Part shown: positions 14,201-25,365 of the stretch, piece after piece
How the letters are laid out: every line of letters starts with the position of its first letter
Numbering within the stretch: position 1 is the stretch's first letter
Source: Oxyruncus cristatus
Lineage: Eukaryota; Chordata; Aves; Passeriformes; Cotingidae
Assembly: GCA_013399855.1 (NCBI GenBank)
Contig: VXAY01005020.1
Location: forward strand, 186,001-250,000
DNA length: 64,000 nt
Direction of reading: 5' to 3'
The notes under the pieces: model-generated
Databases searched by the model: none
What the model saw: only the letters and a program-made list of their open reading frames with translations
What the model was told of the DNA's origin: nothing
Translations under genes and position numbers: made by a program

Positions 14201-15871
14201 AAGAAAACATAATTTTATGAGTACTGCTACCCATTTTTCTACTGGAGCTGCCCTACATAAAAATAATTTAAATATCACATATTTCAAGTACATTTTATTA
14301 AGCTTTGGACTCTTCCTAGTCCTAGGAAAATCAAAGAACTCTGAAGATATTATAAAATATTCACAATTTATATCAAGTCAGGTTATCTCAAAACACCAAA
14401 ATGTTAAATTATATTGCTATCACTGGAAACCTCAGACACACAAAGTCACGAGCTTAAAGTTTTCCACTTCTATGCAAAGTAGTTCAGAAAATGCTGGAGC
14501 AAAATTCAACATTAATAGTAGCTATAAGGATCTCAGCTGCTGAAATAGTCAAAACTTACAATTAATAATTTCTAGTGCAACTAAGAGCTGAATATTCTTG
14601 AGCCACATTCACACCATTTCTTTATGCTGACTTCAGATCACAGTTGCAGTTAGATCTGTTAGTCTGCACACACACTAGAATAAAAGGAGATATTGTGGCA
14701 CAAGTTATATTTAGGTACAGTCTTTTCTTGATCCAGAATATAAAGTTGTCCTTTGTCCAACTTTAAACAATTTTTTAATATTAATTTCTTTGTGGAATAT
14801 TTTATGTCTAACCCAAAATCATGAAAAATAAACTGTGCTGAACAAGGTCTTCCCTTTTCAAGAGTGTGGTCCTAATTGTTCTTGTGTTTATTTCATCACA
14901 GACTTGTTCTACTCTAAGAAAAATAAATCCAAAAAAATGTTGTTCAATATCCAGTTCATCCTCTGAGAAGGAGGAAGTATCTGAACACATGCTTTGCAGC
15001 TTTTCTAAACACACCCTATCACCTTACTTATTACACGTTCCATGAATATACAATACCAACAATCATCAGCTACTTTGATGAACAAAGTCTCTGAGAAAGG
15101 TCAGACTTTATATGTCAAAGTACATTAGTAGAAGATTTTGCTATAGTTTTTTTTTTTTTCAATTTTAGGTAAATTTTAAAACCACTTCTCTGAAAAAGTA
15201 AAATATTTCTCATTGTCTTCTTAAATAAAACTCCCAAAAGGTAAAAGAAAGACACTTGGTGTACAAAGAGATATTAAAATAGGCATCAAACCATCACTGA
15301 ATATCTCAAAATTTACCAAGATGCCTTGGTACAAACAATGTGGAATAAAATATTACCATTACAGTACCTACACAGCAGACAGAAGATGGTGCAAAGAGCT
15401 GGGTTTGAATCATTCTGCCACAGGAGGTAAGAAACTCTCCCCTTTGGTTTCAATACACTTAACAAATCTTTCAAAATGTGAACACATACTTTGTTAATGC
15501 TGTCACCTTCTACCTCCAGTTGAAAGAGCTTCAATCTCTCTTCCTCTGTTTCTTATGCAAGCAGTCAGTTAAGCCTTCTTAATGTAATGGATCTAAACAA
15601 CTTTCATAGGGAGTATTTTCTTTGCCAGTGAAATTAAGAATTACAAAATAATATCAAGATCTCATGGAACTGTTAGGTAGTAATTATAATGTAAAAATGT
15701 AACTTGTGGCCCTGCCTTTGAAAGCTGTATTATATTCAGTATGTTTAGAGACATGGAAATTTTCAAATCACTATCAGCATAGCAAGAAAAAAACCTGACT
15801 TTGTTAGAATGATTGTATCCTTTTTTTTTTTAAAACATATTTCAATCTCATTTCTTAGAAAGGGGGAAAAC

Positions 15872-15935
15872 TTAAAAAAAAACAAACAAACAAACCAAAC
15901 CAACACAACAAGGAAAACAACAAAACACACCAAAC
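15872..15935. repeat. A/C-rich low-complexity run, (CAAA)n-like
   Basis: An A run grades into CAAA units and then a degenerate AAC/ACC-rich stretch. No LINE or SINE body is visible on either side, so I call it simple-sequence DNA and not a retroelement tail. Confidence 0.75.
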
Positions 15936-16418
15936 TCCACTTTAAATGGACAATTTTAGCAGCATCCTGTTTACTACTTTTGACTCAACAAGCCCTAATG
16001 AGCCACAACTTTAAGAACATACCTATTGCAAATTCCAACCTGACTAGAAAACAAGATTTTACAAATAATCAAGTCGCAAGTACCCAGATGCTCTTCTCCA
16101 GATGAAAGTAGAGTAAAGCACATTTGAGGACTTACATGAGGACAGTTTGTCTGCTATATGTCAAGCTTCAGGAAGGCTCCAAGCTTCTTTACAAGTTTTC
16201 AGTCATTCCGTTATATTGGCATCTGTTCCCTTTTTTTTCCTGTTTTCATTGTTTTTTAGAGAAAGATTATTTCAACTCTTTATTGGCAGTTTTTTATTAA
16301 CACTCAGCAATCACCTACTTGTAAAAACAGTAGCTAGAATTATAAGCTTGGGGAAGCTTATGGATCAATCATGTAATATACAAAGTACAATATAAAAAAT
16401 GGCTGACATTTTAAACTT

Positions 16419-16466
16419 AATGGTCTTTGTGGATCCCTTCCAGTTCAGGTTGTTCTATGATTCTAA
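16419..16466 (+). mobile_element. Very short CR1 3'-end fragment
   Basis: Only the extreme 3' end is visible: 'GGATCCCTTCCAGTTCAGG' followed by the terminal repeat units TTCTATGATTCTA. This is the plus-strand orientation of CR1. The remainder was either never copied (5' truncation) or has decayed beyond recognition. Confidence 0.8.
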
Positions 16467-17193
16467 ACTTCAAACCTGCTAGTGACTTTAATAAGAATTG
16501 TAGTAATTTACAAACTTTTAGAAATCTCAATGTTTCCATTTTTAAATTAATCACATTTCTTTAAACCAAACAAATATTTCTGTCCTTTTTTGAATTATGA
16601 CCATAATCCATATATTCATAGCGGTAAATTTATGGAGTGATACAGTATAAAAGAATGAGAACCCTCAAAATCATATATATTTCTTTTAATATTTTTAAAA
16701 TGCATGTAACTCAAGGAAAACACTTTATTTCCATATTTATGATATAAACAGTGACTGTTTCTTTGGCAAAGAATTGGTTTCCACATGCAACAAATACAGA
16801 AAAACGGAACAGCTGCTTTTTGCCATTCTCAGGGTCAGTTCCAGCGAGCAATGTTTAAGTCCACGTGTTTTCACTTGTGATAAAAACTATGACAGGAAAA
16901 GACAGCGATTAAATATCAGAGAGATAAATGTTGTAAATAAAACATTTGAGAGAAAAATTTAAACAAAAATTGCACGTGTTAAAAAATTGAAGTATATTGG
17001 GGTGGGGAAAAAAAAAAAAAAACCAAACAAAAAGAGATGCAATAAATTCTAGTAATATACTAAGGTTTCCAGGTTGCCCATTTTCTTCACCTAGATGTCA
17101 ACGAAATAGATGAATATGTGAGAATGCCAAATCTCTGTCTTGATTAAGTAATCGCTTGAGAAAATTTTTAGCACAGTCACTATATTTGGTGCA

Positions 17194-17213
17194 CAAGTTT
17201 TCTAGAAAACTTG
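17194..17213. repeat. Perfect 20-bp palindrome
   Basis: CAAGTTTTCTAGAAAACTTG equals its own reverse complement. The symmetry stops at the next base pair outward. Such a site could be a two-fold symmetric protein-binding site or mere chance; nothing around it decides between these. Confidence 0.8.
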
Positions 17214-17499
17214 CATTAAAAGTTTATGCAGAAAAACCTGTCAGAATTAAAGAAGCCAAGAAGAAATCATTTCAGTCTTTTTTTTTTCGAATACTCAACA
17301 AATGAATGATGCAAAAAATTTCTGCTGGCATAAGTAATAAGGGAATGTTTACTCTATTTTTCCCTGAAATACATTGGATTGCCCATAAAATACTGCATGT
17401 GATGCCTTAGGATTCTTAAGATTTGTAGCACACTGATTTTCAATATAGTTGTGTAGTTTCTAACACTTGAGAATAGCAGTTAACTAAAACTCCTTTCTC

Positions 17500-17790
17500 A
17501 TGCTTCATATCAAACTCCCGAAATTCTTCCAGTTTTGTTTAATGTTCTCTTCAGGGAAAAGATTTTAGCGAGTACATCTTGTTTGGGACATGTACCCTGA
17601 AAGATATCATTGCAGACAAAGCAACTTAAAAGGCCCAGAGACACTGGAGAAGCTCCAAAGAAGGGATGTGACTTGAGGATGGTGAAGATGATGAAGAAAG
17701 GGGTCCTGAGACCTCTGAGAAGGTGTGCCAAGGGGCGGACCTGAGGGAGGTTTGGGGGGGCATGTACAATTTTCCAGTTGGACATATCCA
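17500..17790. other. Unclassified GC/purine-rich island
   Basis: This segment stands out from its AT-rich surroundings by G-rich purine tracts, a CCTGAGACCTCTGAGAAGG-like stretch and an ending GGTTTGGGGGGG. The minus strand is open for 93 codons (17510-17791) but the peptide is not one I recognise. It lacks CR1 hallmarks. It could be a piece of an unrecognised LTR, read best on the minus strand, or a decayed processed transcript. I cannot classify it. Confidence 0.35.
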
Positions 17791-18414
17791 TTAGTTATGA
17801 CAATTACTTAGAGTTATAAAATTGTAGAAACCCAATGCTGTGCTGTATATTATAGTAAACTTCTGTGTGTATTCCATCTTAAAGTGCTTTAATGAAAGAC
17901 TGCTCTCTACGTTATCTATATTAATATTGTCCAGAAAGTTCTTTTCTTCCATTTTACGCAACACACGGACAGTTTTTCAGTTATATAATCTGATATTTTT
18001 GTAAATTCTAGAGGAAAGTTGAAAAATAAAGGCAGATTCATCCACTGGTACCCTAAGAAGAGTGTCAGAAAAGTACTCCAAAGCACCTGTGAAGGTAATG
18101 TAAATACTTTTCATGCCAAGCATTTAATCATCAAAAAATGAGATTTTAACCAAATCACACAACTCAGTCATGAGAAATCACAGCTGAAACTTAAATCAGA
18201 ATGAAAAATATCCATCATTTTTTTTGAAAATTAGTTTGGAACCACTATTTTGTTGGAGGTAGGAAGCTTAGCCCACTTTACCCCACTTAACCATCTTTGT
18301 GTATGCTTAGAAACTGAAACTTTCTCTCATTCACATTTCTCCTGGAATACGCATAATTGGACACACGTTTCTGCCTATCTGGACTTATTGCTTTGCATTC
18401 AACTATGGTTATAT

Positions 18415-18680
18415 TAAAAAATTATTAGGATAGCTAGGGTTAAAACACCATCGAGTTTCAACTCCTGCCGTGGGCAGGGACACCTTCCACTTGACCAGGT
18501 TGCTCAAAGCCCCATCCAACCTGGCCTTGAACACTTCCAAGAATGGGGCAGCCACAGCTTCTCTGGACAACCTATTCCAGTGTCTCACCACCCTCACAGT
18601 CCAGAATTTCTTCTAACCTAAAATTCTCCTCTTTCAGTTTGAAGCCATTCCCCCTTTTCCTACCACTACAGTTCCTGAAG
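18415..18680 (-). mobile_element. CR1 LINE 3'-end fragment with ORF2 C-terminus remnant
   Basis: On the plus strand the order is 'GGGCAGGGACACCTTCCAC', 'CCAGGTTGCTCAAAGCCCC', 'CACTTCCAAGAATGGGGCAG', then 'CCAGTGTCTCACCACCCTCA' and 'AATTTCTTCT', all typical of J/F-like CR1 tails in reverse. The minus-strand frame gives a remnant of the ORF2 C-terminus ([13 protein letters not shown] ... FKARLDGALSNLV). The terminal ATTCTATG repeat at its 3' end is eroded. Confidence 0.93.
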
Positions 18681-20503
18681 ACTTGGTGATCTGACAATTC
18701 AAGACTGTTCACAATATTTACTTTAGAGCCCAAATGCTTTCTCTGATGCCCATAGATTTCCAGAAGGATGTCTTTTGGAAAGGTTGAGTTCTACATGATT
18801 CCCTCATATGCTCACAGAACTCTGGTCTCATTCTTTGTAGTGACAGCCGGGCTGTGAGTAACTCAGGAAAGGTCATATATTTCTCTATTAGTGTCCCAGT
18901 AAACTGCAAGAGTTGTGACAAAAACAGTATCTTGAGAAATAATAGTTGGTTATGATAATATTTACTCTCTTTCTCTTCTCTTTTTTGGTGTGCTAAATTA
19001 TCCAGATATTTTATCTGGACATATTATCTATTTCTATAGACTATTTCAAGAGAAGTATTCTCTATTTACTTAGAAAGGCCATACATTTTCTAATCCTCTT
19101 TGTCTCCAAAGCAGATGAAATCAGGAAAAAACCCTGAGATTTTACATAGATAATTTATTTTACTCGGTATAATTTATCCTTGATATAGTGGGAAGAAAAA
19201 GAACTGAAAAGAATACAGATCCCTCTAGCACTTTGTTGGTATATGTATTTCATGATGTTGCATATTTTATGGCCTTTTAAAAATGCATGAACTCTCTTTT
19301 CAACACAAAAGATATTTAGTGCCCTGCATTGCTCAGAAATATTTGTGCCACTGACCTGAATCCTAAGTTTCCTTCCAAGTTAGAGTGTTCAAGCCATTTT
19401 ATTTCCTTGGCTTCTTTCATTATCTCCATCCACTATGACTGAGAAATGAAATAGTATCATTTGACTAAGAGGTGAGCTTTTTTACCCTCTTGAGGAAACC
19501 ACCCTCATTTTTGTTTAAAATGTCTACAGATATAAAAATTCCTTTACATTTTTATATGGGGTTTTTTTTCTTTGCAATGTCACAGCTCACCAGAGCAGAC
19601 TTTCACAAATTCCAAGCGCTTCTCCTTAGCAGCTGAATTTGAATGAAGTATCCAGTTTTTGTTTCCATACTGGGGAAAAGAAGGGGAATAAAATGTGAGA
19701 AAAGAAGGGGGGGGAAAGATGGAGAGGGGAAAATTATTTCAATTTCATTTGAACTTTTAAAGGAAGCTATCACTTTTCATGATGTGTCAATTGAATAATG
19801 AATTAAAAAATATTTATAATGTGCCTGTGCTCTTCACTGGAAATTGCACCGTAGGCATTTTTGTTCTATTTACAGTGGAAAGTCTTTAAAAGTTGTAAAA
19901 TAAAGGCTGTTTGGGGTATTAATCAGCAGAAAGCAATATAAACAAAGATTTTGAGCTGTATCAAAAGCAGTTAAACTACAGAGAATATGAGATGCTTGAT
20001 GGGAAATATTATTATTCATGTTATAATAATTCTTAGGAGTCCCAAGAGCAAGTCATTGCCCAACAGTGAGGGTTTAATACAAAACAGAATTCAAAAGACG
20101 CTCCCTAACCAGTTTTCAGGCAATGACTGCAATGTAATGTCCTGAGCTTAAACTATGTGATGAAGGAGAGCAGTCTAGCCACACTAAACGCCAGATGTTT
20201 TCCTGTTCACTGGCTTCACATCTATGACAAACTGGTCCAAACAAAAACTCCATATCCTTCCCCAAAACCAGACTCCAACTTCAATCATGCACCCTGCAAC
20301 AAATTTTGGATGCATATATTATCACAATCCAACTGTCTCAAATATGAAAAAAATAAATAAAGAAATATTTTTAAATCTAGAGGGTGAACATATCAGCAGC
20401 TGCCTTTCTTTAAAATATGAAAAATATTGATGCTTCATATGTTCTGCTTTGACAGCTGTAAGAAGACCCTGAGGAACCTTTGCTTCAGGTTCTTGGTGCA
20501 TTA
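18681..20503. other. Unique AT-rich non-coding stretch
   Basis: No gene or dispersed repeat is seen. A perfect 8-bp hairpin (TCCAGATA, 3-nt loop) lies at 19001-19019, and a G-rich purine tract lies near 19705-19720. Open frames are short. Confidence 0.6.
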
Positions 20504-20745
20504 TCACAGAATCATTTAGGTTGGAAAATACCTTCAAGATCATCAAGTCTAACCTTTGACTCGATGATCACCTTGTCATCTAAACTTGAGCACTGACTGT
20601 CACATCCAGTTCATTTCTTGAACACCTCTAGGGATGGTGACTCCACTACCTCTCTGGGCAGTCCATTCAAATGTTTAATAAATCTTTCCACGAATAAATC
20701 CTTCCCAATGTCCAACCTGAAGACCTAGCCTTTTAGTTAGTGAAA
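20504..20745 (-). mobile_element. CR1 LINE 3'-end fragment, Y-like type
   Basis: The plus strand opens with ATCACAGAATCATTTAGGTTGG, the reversed CR1 terminal repeat. It continues with 'CACTGACTGTCACATCCAGT ... TTCTTGAACACCTCTAGGGA' and 'TGGTGACTCCACTACCTC', 'CTGGGCAG', 'AATCCTTCCCAATGTCCAAC'. This wording differs from the J/F-like copies and matches the CR1-Y style tail. Identity looks lower than in the copies at 49 and 59 kb, which suggests greater age. Confidence 0.88.
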
Positions 20746-21203
20746 AACAACTATGACTAGGAATCCTGCCTTGATGTTTGAAGTGCAAACATGCAGGAAG
20801 TGTGCCCATGAAGCTTTGTATCCATTTGTGGAGAGCTGATGGGCTTCTCTGTCAGTATGTGTGGGATATTTAGTTTATGCAGTCATTCCCCAACTTCCCT
20901 GTTATAGAACTCTGACACAGTGCTTGGAAAGAAGGCTGATGATCCCAGCATTTCCAGACACTTGGTTGAGCAAAGACACCACAGGCAGCACTGTGGGATT
21001 TTCTGGAGCACATTCTGGTTGGAACTGAATTTTACGTGTTTCCAGTTAATGAGATTTCTATTTTTTCTTTCATCTCTTTCAACTATTGTTTTCACTCACA
21101 GTTTTACCACCAAATTCAGTGAGACCACCATTTTACTCTAAGGGTCTTATGAGAATAATTATTGTGAGACCATTTTTTATTATTAGGTAACCTTTCCTTG
21201 CTA

Positions 21204-21267
21204 GGGATGTTGGACTAGATGATCTCCAGAGGTCCCTTCCAACCCTAACAATTCTGTGATTTTGTGA
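21204..21267 (+). mobile_element. Short CR1 3'-end fragment
   Basis: The segment 'GGATGTTGGACTAGATGATC' followed by 'TCCAGAGGTCCCTTCCAACC' and terminal ATTCTGTGATTTTGTGA units is the extreme CR1 3' end in plus orientation. It lies about 120 bp upstream of the solo LTR. Confidence 0.88.
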
Positions 21268-21489
21268 CATTAGCCGAGTTTACTTGGTTTGAATGTAATC
21301 AGAATCCCACATCAGAATTGATAAATACTGGTTGGTGAAGGTGTATCTATGGTACAGAAGTTCACAACAATCACCAAACTGAATGTCATGGGTTTACCAG
21401 CCCCACCCTGGGGTTGAAAAATAGTTCATTCCAGGTAGATTTACGGAGCAAAGCCAATCACAAGTTTTGGTAACACCTCTGCGAATGAC

Positions 21490-21498
21490 ATATTTAAG
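21490..21498 (+). promoter_or_regulatory. TATA-like box of the LTR promoter
   Basis: ATATTTAAG followed by AAGACGG lies about 106 bp inside the LTR. The second LTR in this window has the same core, TGTATTTAAGAAGG, at the equivalent place on the minus strand (42631-42640). That conservation supports a promoter role. Whether it is still active cannot be read from sequence. Confidence 0.7.
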
Positions 21499-22438
21499 AA
21501 GACGGAAGAGAAGATGAATTGCACAGAAAAAATTCCAGCCCGGAGGAGAGTGGAGGAGAACAAGAGATGGCAATGGAGCCTCCAAGGTCAGTTTAGCAGG
21601 AGGGGGGAGGAGAGGCCTGGGGGAGGGCCCCTTCTCCCCCTCCAGTAGGGGAAAAGACTTGAGAACTAAAACCCCTGCCACTTGTGGAAGATTATTTGGA
21701 GTGAAAAAAGCCTCCTGCAGCTCATGAAAAAGCCTGTGCCGGAGCAGAGGAGTGCACAGGGGAAGTTGTAACTCCGTGGGAGGCCTGAAATAAAACTTGT
21801 CTTGCTGGAGATTCTGTGGCCCTTGGAGAGAGAAACGTACACTGGAGCAAGCGTCCTGGGTAGGACTTGTGATCCCAGTGAGGGATTTATGCTGGTGTAA
21901 TTCATTTGTGACCCTAAAGGACAGCAGAGTATGGAAGAACTGTTGTCCGAGGGTAGACTCACTCTGGAGAAGCTCATCCAAGGCTGTCTCCTGTGAGAAG
22001 GGACCCCACAAGAAACAGGGGATGGACTCGATGCCATTATCCCCTGTAACAGGGGTGAAGACCCTGGTGCAGCAAGTTGTCCCCTTGCAGTCCATGGAGG
22101 ACCTCACAGGGCCCGAGTACCCCCCAGTCGCTGGTCCTGGCCCGGCAGGGAGGAGCAGGGACAGTCCTGAGGTCGATGTGCAGCAGAGAGAAGGAGAGAG
22201 AGAGATTTCCAGCTACAGACGATTGGAGCTGTCGCCCTACAGATAACAGAAGAAAACTTTCAAGTGCTGCAAATTTGATTAAGAGGAATTGTAAACCCTG
22301 AAAGTAAAGAAAAAACTTTTCTCCTCCTGGACTGATACAGGGGGGAGGGATAATTTTGTAAATACATAACATTTTCTTCATAATTTTATGTAATTAGAAT
22401 TGTTGGATGTATTATTCTTTAGTTTTTATCCTACTAAT

Positions 22439-22444
22439 AATAAA
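22439..22444 (+). terminator. Poly(A) signal of the LTR
   Basis: AATAAA within CTAATAATAAATTTAAT is about 115 bp before the LTR 3' end. It is followed by a T-rich stretch (GCACGTCAAGCCTCTTTTGT) that fits a downstream element. This is the expected R/U5 position for this LTR family. Confidence 0.7.
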
Positions 22445-22564
22445 TTTAATATTATTTTTGCACGTCAAGCCTCTTTTGTCTATATAAAATTTCTCTCATC
22501 TTACAGCAGTTGTGTAAAAATTTTTTTTTTAAAAATTAACCCAGAGTAAACCCACAACACTGAA

Positions 22565-23871
22565 ACCATGAAGTTTCTCCTGCTCGCAAGTAGAAGGAAA
22601 TGCACAATCCACATGGATCTCTAAACCCTGAAACTCTGAAGTGTATTCAGAGATGACAGGCACAAGCATAGCATAACACTGAAGATAATAAAAAAAACCA
22701 GTGAGGTTTAAATCCACATTAAACCTATGTGGTCGATAAATCATAATATGAACTGTACACCACTGAAAACAAATTAATGCACAAATAGTTCAATATACAT
22801 ACTCCGATGGGGAGAAATTCTTGTTTCCTGGATGTAATAACTGTTTTTTGGGTTTTTTTGCTCTCTAAGTAACATAAATTTGTTGTATTTGGATACCAAA
22901 CTCAGCATGACTTTCAACTTTTTAGAAGAATAAGAAACAAAACAAAGAAAAATATTACATATTATTTCAATAGAGTACTGGGAAATTTCAAGGTTTCTAA
23001 AGTTTCCTGGCTGAAACACGGCCCGGTAACTAATGCTGGTAGTATTTCTCAAAAGTGCCAAAAAACAATTATATTAAAAATTGAAAATGTTACCTCAGAA
23101 CTCAGGAAGGCTTAGAAACTTTCCCAAATGAACTCCCCTCAGCTGCTGTTAAAAGGAAGTGTGTGGTTTTAATTTGTGGCCACCATCACCAGTACAAGAA
23201 AAGGAAGCAATTTGGTTTGGGATTTTGTTGTTGTTTTACTTTTGGGGTTTTTTAGTATATGTGCTATTTTTAACAGAAAGTGTGTGATTTTTTTCTATGA
23301 AACAGAGTCCTTTGGTCAACCTGAATTCCGATATCTCCACACATACTATTTTCATTTACATAAATGTTGCAAAAAAGAAAATCTAGTATAAATTCTGTTT
23401 AAATAAGTCCTTTTTTTCAGTTTTCTGTGTCAGTTTTAGCTGTGGGGAAAGGGTGTAAACTGACTTCTCTCTCGGTTTTACCATTCTAAGTAAATGTCTG
23501 TCTTTAATATTCTCTACTTAACTCTTCCATGGTATTGGTAGCACTTAAGGACTCTGGTGTTACTTTGCTCACAGTGCTGCAAAGACCTCAGTTTGGTCTT
23601 CGTTGCATTTCTGTAAAAGTTCAACTCTGTTTCACCGTCCTGCTCTTTACTTTCAAGGTCTTTAATGTCTCAAGATGACCTTATTAATCTCTTGTTTCTC
23701 TGACACATCAGAAATGTACAGCAAAGCTCACTGTCCACGGTTTAGAAGTAAAGGTTTTTTTTGGGAAGCAATCTGAATTTATGGCATGAGGCCCTAAGAT
23801 GGTAAGAATCATGTCAAACTTTTATACTTTCTGCCCCGAATTCAAAGGGGCAACCCACTGCCTTGCACAGA
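22565..23871. other. Unique AT-rich non-coding stretch
   Basis: Only short open frames and T-rich stretches (for example around 22845 and 23235) are seen. No gene, repeat family or RNA gene is recognised. Confidence 0.6.
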
Positions 23872-24098
23872 TAGAATCACAGAACATCTGACATTGGAAA
23901 AGACCTTTAAGATCATCGAGTTCAACCATCACCCCAGCACTGCCAAGTCCACCACTAAAAGTGACACATCCACATGTCTTTTAAAAACTTCCTGGGATCA
24001 TAATTCAATTACTGCCCTGGGAAGCCTGTTCCAATACTTGACAATCCTTTCAGTGAAGAAATTTTTCCTAATATCCAATCTAAGCTTCACAGTTTCCC
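23872..24098 (-). mobile_element. CR1 LINE 3'-end fragment, Y-like type
   Basis: The plus strand shows AATCACAGAACATCTGACATTGG, then 'AAAAGACCTTTAAGATCATC', 'CACATCCACATGTCTTTTAA', 'CCTGGGAAGCCTGTTCCAAT', 'ACAATCCTTTCAGTGAAGAA' and 'TCCTAATATCCAATCTAAGC'. This run is the reverse of the CR1-Y style 3' end. No ORF2 remnant is intact. Confidence 0.92.
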
Positions 24099-25365
24099 AC
24101 ATTACCCAGCAAGGGTCATGGGACAATTAAGCACCGACCCCTTATGCACCAAGTGACACTGTCAGATTGCAAGCTGTCTGTATTAAACCACTTCAAGTCA
24201 AAGAACAATCACAATCTTATCATATGTTCTTTATTTAAAAAGAACTGTAACAAATACACAACAGTAAAAACCAAACCAAAACAAAACCCTGGAACACAGC
24301 ATTGCTAGTGTTTGAAATATCATAGAAATCATCTGCTAAAAAATGAGTATAAGTATGCAAAATAGCTTATAAGCCAAGGAAGACATTTCACAGAATAGCA
24401 GTGTATTCAGAATTATTTTTTTTTTTACTGCTGTAACTTGTTCTGGTATCCATACTGTAATTCATTTCAAACTCATAGAAATCTACTGATGTGCAATGTA
24501 ATAAAAAAGTAATAAGCTTTTCCTTAAGTAGGCAGTTTGTGAAAGAAATACTCTAGAAAGCCATAATATGATAAGCATAATTTTGAGACTGCGGTGCAAA
24601 TTACTGTTTCAGTCTTTAGACCTAAATAAATTGTAATATATTCAATTATTACTCAGAAAAAAATATAATTTGCCTCTAGTTCATCAGGGACATTGTGAAA
24701 AAGCAAAATTATCTGTTCTTTTTCCCATGATAGTATTTGGCACTCTAGTTAAATTGGAAATGTCAAGGGCTTCTGATCTTGTCACAAAAAAAGGATTATG
24801 AGTTGAGATTCAAGATCTGCTAAGTAAAGTGACCATTTGCTTGGGCTGTCCACATACTCTGGCCTCTATGTTCAATGTTTTTTGCATTGTATCAGTTATT
24901 CCTGTTTGAACTCTAGTACTTCTGTAAGCTATTCCCTCTTAACAGATAGCAAGTCAGAGGCCATCTTCCATGTCTGTTGTTAGGCTCTCTAATGACTAAA
25001 TACTGTCACAATAGTGGTTTGCAGTGCCTAGTTCAGCTTTCTTCTTTTGCAGAAGTCAGAACTTGAGGCTCATCTACAGTACGGAAAGAGGCTTCAGTTG
25101 GGCTAAGATTCCTAAAGGAGTGGGAAGCTTCTTCAATAATTTTGTGACAGAATTTCCAGGTAAGCACATAAATAAAACCAGTCTTCAAAGGCCTATACTC
25201 TCCATTTATTATTTTTGTGACCTAGAAAGACAAGTTGCAAGTTCACAGTCATGTTTTCCTGCTTAAGAGAGCAGTAATAATACTGCTTAATTTCCTGACA
25301 AGTCATGTGTGGTGGATACCATTAGAAATGACATTACACCATTCATATTTGAAGAAAGTCCCTGT
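24099..25365. other. Unique stretch with exon-like segment
   Basis: AT-rich sequence without recognised genes. It includes the exon-like segment at 25053-25159, listed separately. Confidence 0.55.
25053..25159 (+). other. Exon-like segment with consensus splice sites (speculative)
   Basis: A pyrimidine-rich tract ending CTTCTTTTGCAG precedes the segment, and it ends CCAG followed by GTAAGC, a near-perfect donor. The 107-bp segment is open in one frame (bases 25054-25158) and encodes 35 residues that include SQNLRLIYSTERGFSW. The stretch STERGFSW fits an Asp-box pattern (S-x-D/E-x-G-x-S/T-W), as found in beta-propeller proteins such as VPS10-domain receptors and sialidases. I cannot match it to a named gene. 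The same frame also stays open upstream and downstream (25024-25266), so the openness does not mark the exon limits. It could well be a chance pseudo-exon. Confidence 0.2.

Larger units (their letters stand above)
4313..16418. other. Unique AT-rich non-coding stretch
   Basis: About 12 kb without a recognisable gene or dispersed repeat. It holds the (GA)n array at 4378-4407, a perfect 11-bp hairpin at 5249-5274, an A/C-rich low-complexity run at 15872-15935 and a small ATAAGCTT hairpin at 16342-16361. Open frames up to about 125 codons occur on both strands (for example 9559-9936 and 12796-13116, both minus), but they overlap each other, match nothing I know and fit chance in AT-rich DNA. Confidence 0.6.
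16467..18414. other. Non-coding stretch with GC-rich island
   Basis: AT-rich sequence with an A15 run near 17008-17022, a perfect 20-bp palindrome at 17194-17213 and a distinct GC- and purine-rich island at about 17500-17790 (listed separately). No gene is recognised. Confidence 0.55.
21384..22559 (+). mobile_element. Complete solo LTR, avian ERVL-type endogenous retrovirus
   Basis: The element starts TGTCATGGGTTTAC and ends GTAAACCCACAACA; these ends are inverted copies matching at 12 of 14 positions and give the canonical TG...CA boundaries. CTGAA target duplications flank it. Length is 1176 bp. A TATA-like ATATTTAAG at 21490-21498 follows a short U3, and an AATAAA poly(A) signal lies at 22439-22444, so the R region would be unusually long, near 0.95 kb. 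The middle is GC-rich with the repeated 'GGACTTGTGA ... GACCCCACA ... GGAGAAG' phrases known from avian ERVL LTRs. No gag, pol or env sequence is adjacent, so it is a solo LTR left by recombination. Open frames inside it on both strands are by-products of its GC-rich composition. Confidence 0.92.
21379..22564 (+). repeat. 5-bp target-site duplication flanking the solo LTR
   Basis: CTGAA occurs immediately before the LTR (21379-21383) and immediately after it (22560-22564). A 5-bp duplication is what ERVL-type (class III) elements normally make. Its preservation shows that the LTR was inserted and resolved as one unit, without rearrangement of the flanks. Confidence 0.85.

Noticed and set aside
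21394..22107. 237-codon minus-strand open frame
   Set aside because: Lies wholly inside the solo LTR, antisense to it, and is open because the LTR is GC-rich. No known protein resemblance.
21797..22246. 149-codon plus-strand open frame
   Set aside because: Also inside the LTR, in its R region; not gag, pol or env.
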